This document shows positions 55,990 to 64,000 of a stretch of DNA of 64,000 nucleotides, piece by piece. Every line of letters starts with the position of its first letter. Position 1 is the first letter of the stretch. Both the position numbers and the translations under genes were made by a program. The notes under the pieces are model-generated. The model had not been told where the DNA came from and did not search any database. It worked only from the letters and a program-made list of their open reading frames with translations. The stretch comes from Macrostomum hystrix (taxonomy: Eukaryota > Platyhelminthes > Macrostomidae): the NCBI GenBank assembly GCA_950097015.1, contig CATNEN010000025.1, positions 620,001 through 684,000 on the forward strand, written 5' to 3'.

Positions 55990-57090
55990 AATTTAAAATA
56001 AATTGTGGCTTTGTGTGTCTGGTTTGCCCTTTAAATTAAAATTAAAGTGCGATCTGACACCGGCAGAATGTTTTTTCGGCTTGCAGCCGCCTTCCCTAAC
56101 GAGTCTCCATCTCAAGCAACTGTTTACAACTGGTATCGCGAGTTTCGTTTGAAGCGCACCAGCCTGAGTGATGAAGATCGCAGCGGCCGGCCCTCGACAG
56201 TTGTAACCCAGCACAACATAAATGAAGTAGAGCGACTGGTAAATGAGAACAGGCACATAACCTATGATGAGTTACAGTCGCAACTGGGCATTGGATTGGG
56301 GCAGGTGAATGCAATCCTACACCAACACCTTGGCCTTCGGAAGCTGTGCACCCGATGGGTACCCCATTCGCTGTCACTTGAGCAGAGACGTGCAAGGGTG
56401 ACTGGTGCGAGAAGCATTAAGAAAGCTTTTTGATATTGTTAATGGTGATGAGACTTGGGTGTACCTGTATGACTCAGAGACAAAGCGTCAGTCCACAGTC
56501 TGGTGCTTTTCCAGTGATGATCATCCAACCAAGTTGCAGAGACCCCAGAGTGTTGGAAAGAAGATGGTGGCCTCCTTCATCACTGTCTCTGGCCATCTGG
56601 TGTTGGTGCCCCTTGAGGACCATCGCAAAGTGACGGCAGCATGGTAGACCAGCCACTGCCTTCCTTAAGTCATCAGCGCTTGGTGCCAAAGGTGGCCAAA
56701 CACAGGCCTCCAGCTGCACCAGGACAATGCGAGCGCTCACACTGCATCACTGATTTCGCGTTCCAGGAGCAAAATTGAGTGAAACTGGTCTCCCACCCAC
56801 CATACTTGCCTGACTTAGCCCCCTGCTACTTTTTTCTTTTCTTAACAGTCAAGCAGCAAATTAAGGGCCAGAGATTTGAGTCTCCAGGCATAGCCTTGTA
56901 ATCCTAAATGCATGTGATGGACACCCTGCCAAGTTCGGCCTTCTCACAAGCTTTTGAGCAGTGGTTTTGCAGAATGGAGAAGTGCATCGTTGGGAGCTGG
57001 AGGGAGTTGGAAGCATTATTTTGCAGTTGTACTTGAATAGGAATGTTACATATTGTCATTTGCTATTAATCTAATAGCCCAGACAATAAA
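55990..57090 (+). mobile_element. Mariner-family transposon, inactivated
   Basis: The paired helix-turn-helix part reads TVYNWYREFRLKRTSLSDEDRSGRPS. The catalytic region is in shifted frames: GDETWVYLYD (first Asp), LHQDNARAH (second Asp), then LPDLAPCYFFLF. In mariners the third acid lies in APCD; here it is Tyr. Frameshifts occur near 56400 and 56640, and stops after the second Asp. The order and spacing fit a D,D34D mariner transposase. It is clearly non-functional. Exact terminal repeats were not resolved. Confidence 0.8.
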
Positions 57091-57099
57091 GACACTTGG

Positions 57100-58760
57100 C
57101 TAACCCATAGAAAAAAAATTGTTTTTTTTCTGTTAATCTATATTTATTTCTTTTCTTATTCTTTATTTTGAGCTGTAACAAAAACTATGCCTTAAAATAT
57201 ATGTTAAACTTTCACCTTATGCTGTTCCACACACTATTCCACATGCTAGTTTTTCTAGTTTAGCAAGACTACTAGCTTTAGACAATTAAATACTACCTTA
57301 AAATGGTCTTAAAAATCGCACTCTGAAATTTGACTTGCTGCGAAAAGCGCAACAGAATTTTTTGCAAGGATGTGATGCGGATTTCATAGGATCATCATTA
57401 GATGGTTTGGATAGACAGAAACTTTGAAACACACTCTTAGTATTAGACCAGCTTTTGTCTGCAGCAGTGCAGCACACCCTGGTCTTAAAAATCATACCCT
57501 GAAATCTACCATAGGGTGCGAAATCGTACCCAAGTTATAGACAAAAAAACCCAGTCCTTGGCCCATACATAATGTGCAGAATAGCATAGGGAATAGGGTG
57601 CGGTGAAAGTTTAACACATTTCAAAATATGAATAAATTGAATAGAAACAGTAAGAATGATAAAACATTCAATTATACAAATATATAAGAGAAAAAATTAT
57701 CAAAACATGCTAAGCCATTAGAAAAAATATCTAGAGTTTAATCATCTAACCTAATGTGTAAAAAGATCGATATTAACCAATGCCAATAGAACTAAGTACA
57801 TAAGGTCAACAAATGTTTACAAAGCTAGGCCCTACTGTAACATTTTTTAAAACTTAATAGTGTAAAATAGTGAGAATTCAGTTGGTTATATTTTTTGGAC
57901 ATGGGGGTCCATGCTCTTACATAAAAAATTACTCGCTTTTTTTACTTAATTTCAAAGCTAGAGGCCAACAAAGTGACGCAAAAAGCTCCGGATATGTAAG
58001 ACAAGAGCCAACGCAACGCCCAACTTAATTAAAAGATACTCTACATACCTACCAGTACACTGCTTTGTTAGGCATACAAACAATGAGGTTACATTACCAT
58101 GGAAACAATGATGGCAATGCAGTCAGATAGTCCATGGCGATTGACCATCTGACTGCAGGTCCTATGCGTTGGTGAGTTTCTCCGCATGTGCTGTTTGATT
58201 GGTTCTACAACATTTCGACATTTCGACTTTCGTAGTGTTTCTTAGAAACTCTAGAACATGTTCATGGAAAGAATTTTTCGATATTTGTTAGTTGTTACAT
58301 ATAGAAATTACATTGGCTGCCAAAATATTCATATATATAGAAGTATAAATTCTGTCAGACCGACACAAAGTTATAGCATACCTAAAAGCACATGGGTCCT
58401 TACTTTTTGTCTCTTCTTACCTTAAACAACACCGCAAAAAAAGATTATTTGGAATTCTAACAAGAAATTTTTAAGGAATTTAAAATAGACATACCCAAAT
58501 TTCATTACTTTTTTTTTATTTAATCGCAGTGTAAATAAAAAATTAAAATAAAGCATAATATATTTACTTTTTGTTTTACTTTTTGTACGTTAAGCATAGC
58601 AATTTTCAAAATATGTAAATATTTTGTTTCAACTTCCTTGTACAGTAAAGTTAGTAAAGCGGCAATACCAATACGTAAAAGTTGGAGGATTTTTTTAAGA
58701 AGCAATTTTTTAACTCCAAGTGCTAGTATATATTTATTACGATTTGCTAATTTTTTACTA
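57100..58760. other. AT-rich intergenic, no gene recognised
   Basis: AT-rich. A short palindrome-like stretch at about 58115-58160 has CAGTCAGATAGTCCATGG and CATGGCGATTGACCATCTGACTGCAG. AATCGCACTCTGAAATTTGA at 57314 resembles AATCATACCCTGAAATCTAC at 57489. Nothing coding. Confidence 0.45.
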
Positions 58761-58765
58761 CTTTA

Positions 58766-58856
58766 ATGAAAGCTTTCGATAGATTTTATTTCTTGCCGTT
58801 TTTAATAATGGCTTGCACACTTACATTAAGTGCGAATGGCCAAGACTATTATACAA
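58766..58856 (+). CDS. Possible first exon of a secreted protein
   Basis: ATG is followed by a signal-peptide-like sequence (FDRFYFLPFLIMACTLTLSA, then NGQDYYT) and an immediate good donor A|GTAAGT in phase 1. No downstream exon was identified, so this may be chance. Product unknown. Confidence 0.3.
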
Positions 58857-58859
58857 GTA

Positions 58860-61800
58860 AGTTTTCAGTGACAATCCTTTTCTTTATTATTTTATTTTAT
58901 CAATTCTGTACGTGACTGTAGCTAAAAAATATCGATGTATTGTAGGCCCTAATATCCAGTATTTCAGTCTGCCAGGCCTAGGCTAGTGTCAAACTTCTTA
59001 ATATATTAGGCCTAGTTAATTTTTTATCCTTAACTTATTTTTTGTGAGTTATTGGCTATGTATATATGTATTTTGTCTCAAATACATGTTGCTGATGCTT
59101 GCTTTAAAGCTGGCCACATGGCTGCTTCAAAGGCCAAAGGGCATAGTACCAAGACTGCCACACACCCCAGTGTTTGGATTGTGTATTGGTGAATGCGGGA
59201 ACAAAATTCGCATCCCTATCTCCTGTACGCCAATGTATGCCAACAGACTTCTATTGCACATGAAAATATGCCAAGAAAAGAATAATCATGTATAACAAAA
59301 ACATATTTATTACAATAAATGTTAGTATAGGCCTAAACATAACTGACATGATTTTCATTTAAGTTTTCTGTTCATTTTTAGGAGCTTTTCTTTGATCAAC
59401 ATTTAGCAACTCCATTTTAATTTATGCACACAGATACTATGCTATGCCAAAATAGAACTTGGTCATTTTTTTGTTCTGGTTAGCTTTTGGAACTTGGTCA
59501 TCTGCCTCCACCTGCTATCTTGGTGGTATATGCCAATCTATACTAAGGGGTATACCAGGCCCCTCTGTACGCCAATGTGTTGTGCTAAATCCCTTTTGTA
59601 CTCCAGATTCAGGTGTATATGTATACCATCCTGAGTCTGGCAGACACCTAGACCACCATAGCTCTGACTATAACCATGGATGAGAGATTGCCATTTTACC
59701 CCCTTTCTTATTGGCCAAGATTAAGGTTGAGAATGAGATATTGCTCTCTAGAGGATAGAGATAGGTCATGGGCTATTATTTCATGGTATGTTTAACTTTC
59801 ATGCCTAAAAATGTGCTAATTTAGACAAAATGACAATTTTTACTAGTGCAAAGGCTTCACCAGCTACTATAGTAATTATTGCACAAAGTTGTATAGAGTT
59901 AGATATGTTTAAATAATATGAAAGTGTTTTGAGCCCTGAGTATAACAGAGCTCTTAAAAGCAAATGGCAATATTTATATTAGTTTGCTAAAAAATAGCAA
60001 TAATCCATTAAAATGATGACTTAAGATATAATGTATTTTGGTATATATTTCATTGAGTAAAATGCATATAAATGTGCTCTTTGGCCAATTGCTCACATTC
60101 TTTTTCTCTATGTATTGATGCATTCTCTTAGTTTGTTTCTATAGTATTCTAGTCTTATAGTTGGGATCGTGGCATGTGTGTCCCAGAATTAATTTAAGCC
60201 TTTAATCTAGCTAATCTAGCTTTAAAATCTGCCTAATGCTCTAGAAAAAGTTTTAATTTATGCCTTAATGCTCTGAAAAACTTCTTTCTATGAATAAATT
60301 TCCATAGCATTCATTTCTGTCACAATGCTATGGAAAAGTTGAAGATTTTCCCTTAAACACTATGGAAAAAATCTGTTAATCAGTCATTTAATCATTATTG
60401 TTGATGCCCCAGTAATGGCCAACAAATGAGAAATGTTGCTCTGGAATCTCATTGAACACTTTGTTGACATTATAGGGATTGACTATGGTTTTAGTCTTCT
60501 TCTCAATCTAGGCTATTGCAGATCTATTTTGAACTTATATTTACTCCGACTATTCATTCCTTTTCTGCATCGAACTGTTTGCTTTTACTCACTGTCTCCT
60601 TCCCCCTATTTCCCTCTAATCCCCCTCCCTCTCTCCTTCACTCTCTGTCTCCCTCTCTTTTTCCCTCTCTCTATTTGTAACCCATTTCACACAGTGATCT
60701 CCCTAGGGTATCTTTTTAGTCAGTTTGTATTTAAAACTGATCTACAGGTTGTATTTGTTTTATACAAAGGATTTAATTATCTACTCTTCTTGCTTTTCTT
60801 GACTTTTCTTGCTGTTCTTTATTTGAAACTGATCTTGGTTCTATACCAAGGATATAAGCATGTAATTATCAATGCCTCCACATATATGAAGACATAATGG
60901 CTACTTTGCCTGGAAAAGAAGCTTTAAAGCAAATCGCAACTTTAGACATCTAACTAAGCAATGCATACAAACATCTGCCTGTATTTGTAAGTACTTTTAT
61001 TCATAATTTTATTATGAGTACACATAATACATGTAGATAGAAACTGATACTACTACACTCATACAAATACTTGTATAGATAAATAAATTATGTACAATTT
61101 TGAAAGCAAGATGTCTTCCTTCTTTTTACTACAGTAGTGACCACCTATGCTTTTGCCACAATCTATAGTTATCCAAACATACCTACTGCTTGACCCAGCC
61201 TGTCAATAAAAAACATTCTTGTCAATTTTTTTGGATTGTATTATATACAATTGTTAATGATTCATAATGGAAGCTTAGCAACAGTCAAGGGACTTGATTT
61301 TTTGTGTCTTAACATAAAACTTGGCACAAGTTTAAATTAAATTTGCTGATCAGTGGTAAAAACAGCACCCAGCAACAAGAAGGCTGCTTGTAAATAGTTG
61401 AGGTGTAAGCAGTATAGGTGAGTGTATCAGTAATTCAAGTAAATTTTACAATTTACTTCATGTCAAAAAAATAAAGAGCCTCAAGCTCCTAACACCCGGC
61501 TGCTACATACATGCCAGATTGGATTTGTGTGGACATGCATGGCTGCAATGCAATAGATAGGTGTTGTTTTGTTTACATCCACATGTATAAGTTTTATAAT
61601 TTATAATATGTATAATTTGGAATTCGAATAAGTTTTTTTATACACAGTGCATGGTTATGTCTTTTGCCAAAAGCAAAGAGAAAGAAAGAAAAGAAGTGTG
61701 AAATTATGAGTTCTAAGACGAGTAAGTTAGGAGTAAAAAACAAGCACGCGTTTGTTAGCATCCGTGCAGTCATATTTGTTATACTCATACGACTCAATTG

Positions 61801-61980
61801 ATGACTTAGCATTTGTTAGAGGGAGATTAGGGGTGGGTGCTACAGCGCCTTGCATCAGTGATAAGTAAGCATTGAAAATCTTAAAGACAGTACAGTGGGG
61901 TGACATGGGTGCAAGTGCAATTAGTAATAGCGAGTATTGAAATGACAAATAAACTAACTGCTATAGAGTGGCGCACAAAT
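58860..61980. other. AT-rich region with no assignable gene
   Basis: Contains a plus-strand open frame at 60433-60897 that is Leu/Phe/Tyr-rich because of CT-rich DNA, and one at 59044-59295 with a few Cys/His. Neither shows a family motif. The repeated wording CTATGGAAAA / GCTCTAGAAAAAG near 60240-60370 is a degenerate local repeat. Confidence 0.4.
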
Positions 61981-61989
61981 GGTACTTTT

Positions 61990-64000
61990 GCTAAGCTATC
62001 TGACATCTCCCCCCTAAAGTTCTGAGCATCCCCAAAGTTCGTTATGCCATCAGAGTCAGAGTCCAGTCAATCATCAAAGCTTCAGACGTTCAGGCGGCTG
62101 CCTCCGACGATGAGGGTAGCGCCTGGTCGTGCTGGCCGATCTGTCAGCGGCTTCAGCGACCGCGGCATCCGGCGGCGCATCATTGCTGCCGTTGCATCCG
62201 CTTAGCTCGGTGGGCGGCAGTGGCGGCTAATCAGCGATTCTGGCCGGTGGCTCAAGGGTAGCATCCGGCCTAGGAGAGCGTCCGAGCGAGTGTTCCGGGC
62301 CACCGCCTCAGTCGTGATGGCGGATCCAGTCTCCTTGTCCAGAAGCAGAGCGTTGACGGCTGGCTCCTCTTCAAACTGCCTGGCCAGCGGCAAGCGGAAC
62401 AGCGAGTCGCAGTTGGCGTGCTTGCTGGTGGGCTTGAACTCCAGCGAGTAGTCATAGCTGGCTAGGCGAATCGCTTAGCGCTGCATGCGCCTCCGCGTGC
62501 TCCGGAATGCCCTTGTGCTCGCCGAGGAGACCCAGGAGCGGCTTGTGGTCGGTGACGATGACGAACTTTCGGCCTTGCAGAAACTGATGCAAGCGTGCAA
62601 CCCAAACATGATCGCGAGCGCCTCCTTGTCCAGCTGCGAATAGCCCTTTTGAGTCGTCGTTAGGCTGCGGCTGGCGAAGGCTCTGTCCTCGCCGTCCACT
62701 CGATGAGTCAGCACCACACCTAGTCCGTACGGGCTGGCGTCGCATTACAGACGCAAGGGCAGCTTGGCGTCGTAGTGCATGAGCACAGGAGACTCTAGTA
62801 GAAGTCGCTTGGACCGTTTGAAGGCCTGCTGCTGAGGCTCAGCCCACGTCCAGCGCGCATTCTTCATCAGCAGCTGATTCAGCGGAGCGACCACCGTCGA
62901 AGGTGTGGCAAGAACTTGGGTCAGCAAGGGTCAACAAGGATGCTCAACAAGGGTCAGCATCCCTAGGTAGGCTCGCAGCTGACTGCAGTCTGGGTGGCGG
63001 CGCATCCTGCACTGCCGTCACCTTCTCCGCTAGTGGCCGGAGACCGTTGCTGTCGATACGATAGCCAAGATATTCAACTGAGTCGCGGAAGAACTCACAC
63101 TTGTCTTTGTTCAGCCGCAGACCCGCCTGCTGCAGCGTCTTGCCCGTCACCAGAATGTCATCGACAAAGACCTGCACAGACTCCAGATCGCCGAGCAGAG
63201 AATCCAGCGTGCGCTGAAACACGGCGCTGGCGCAGTTGATTCCGAACGGCATTCGGATCAGTTGGTATAGACCGCGCTGCGTGTTGATGGTCAACTAGGG
63301 CTTGCTGTCCTAGGACAACGGCAGCTGCAGGAACGCGTTTGACATGTCTAGTTTCGACCACTTGCAGCCGCCGCCCAGTTTGGTGAACATATCCTCGATA
63401 CGCGGCAGCGGGTACAGCTCCGGCCTGGCCTCGGCGTTGTAGGTCAGCTTGTAGTCGCCGCAGATCCTGACAGCACCATTCTTCTTGACGACCGGCACGA
63501 TTGGCGCCGCCCAGTCGGAATATTTGACAGGCTTGATGATGCCGTCAGCCTCAATCCGCCGAAGCTCCTGGTCCACGCGTCCCTGAGCGCGTAAGGAAAT
63601 GGCCGTGCCTTGAAGAAGCGCGGCTTGGCTTCCGCCAGCATGTGCAGCTTCACTTCGCCATGCCGATATGTGCCCAGGCCGCCTTGAAATACGTCGGGAA
63701 ACTGCGCCTGCACGTCTTCTGCCTCTCCAGCCACCGCGTTGACCTGCTCGAAGATCTTCGGCCAGTCGAGTCTCAGCTGCGTCAGCCAGTCCCGGCCCAG
63801 CAGCGCGACGTCACCTTGATCGACCACCAGCAGCGCTAGCCACCGAGCCTAGCCATTGTACTGAACGGCGACATCCGCCTGTCCGACAAGTCTGAAGCTC
63901 TCTCCGGTGTAGGTCCGTAGCATCGTAGAAGTCGGCGATAGCCTTAGACCTGGCAGGACCTCTCGCTGAATGCCCTTCGGGATGACGGTCAGGGCGGACC
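61990..64000 (-). mobile_element. Ty3/gypsy retrotransposon pol fragment, degraded, runs off the right edge
   Basis: Reading on the minus strand from the window edge: a protease-end segment (ALLGRDWLTQLRLDW), then reverse transcriptase blocks IIKPVKYSDWAAPIVPVVKK, KLDMSNAFLQLPL, LIRMPFGINCASAVFQR and the catalytic FVDDILV. Next is GYRIDSNGLRP, and RNase H with WTWAEPQQQAF and CDASPYGLGVVL (Asp). The end is the gypsy tether-like YSLEFKPTSKHANCDSL. The product is split by stops and frameshifts near 63600, 63300, 62930, 62740 and 62460. No integrase follows before recognisable similarity ends near 62.0 kb, and no LTR was seen. This is an old, truncated copy. GC-rich codons contrast with the AT-rich flank. 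Confidence 0.85.

Noticed and set aside
59044-59295. Possible zinc-finger-like Cys/His frame
   Set aside because: Spacing does not fit a known finger, and the frame spans stop-rich flanks.
60433-60897. 154-residue hydrophobic frame, possible membrane protein
   Set aside because: Composition follows CT-rich low-complexity DNA; no topology pattern, splice partner or family motif.

Overview
This is a window of animal (metazoan) nuclear DNA. Its genes are split by GT-AG introns and encode animal-type secreted and nuclear proteins. Short GC-rich exons sit in AT-rich, repeat-laden intron and intergenic DNA. Gene content, the dense minisatellites and tRNA-derived SINEs suggest a free-living lophotrochozoan such as a rhabditophoran flatworm (Macrostomum-like). 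That is inference; no species-diagnostic locus is present. There is no bacterial or organellar signal.

Layout. 1-2.9 kb is AT-rich with no gene. 2.9-5.7 kb (-) holds an ORC5-like origin recognition gene, and 9.9-11.6 kb (+) a complete three-exon BPNT1-like phosphatase. 15.0-19.6 kb (+) is an unrecognised secreted protein built from phase-1 exons with C2-like segments. 20.0-22.6 kb (+) is an M13 neprilysin/ECE-like membrane metallopeptidase, converging tail to tail on a ten-exon follistatin-like gene at 23.1-30.3 kb (-). 33.6-45.9 kb (-) is a KLHDC8-type kelch gene whose 10.3-kb second intron carries two genes on the opposite strand: a TATA-driven putative neuropeptide precursor (35.9-37.0 kb) and an ENPP ectophosphodiesterase (42.6-44.4 kb). 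49.0-52.2 kb (-) is a CCDC137-like basic nuclear protein. From 53.3 kb on the window is mostly mobile DNA: a Crypton-like tyrosine recombinase with a 45-bp-arm perfect hairpin beside it, a second recombinase-like fragment, a dead mariner, and at the right edge a Ty3/gypsy pol fragment.

The genes form no pathway; they are neighbours. What unites the window is repeat behaviour. About twenty minisatellite arrays (units 12-64 bp) are present, and most lie inside introns, several ending within about 15 nt of a splice junction. One has grown inside a SINE copy at the site where another copy of the same SINE carries a three-copy seed. Exon models here were chained by hand from donor/acceptor sites and reading phase, so internal exons of the follistatin-like, kelch, ENPP, BPNT1 and M13 genes are well supported, whereas 5' ends of ORC5 and both ends of the unrecognised secreted gene are less certain.
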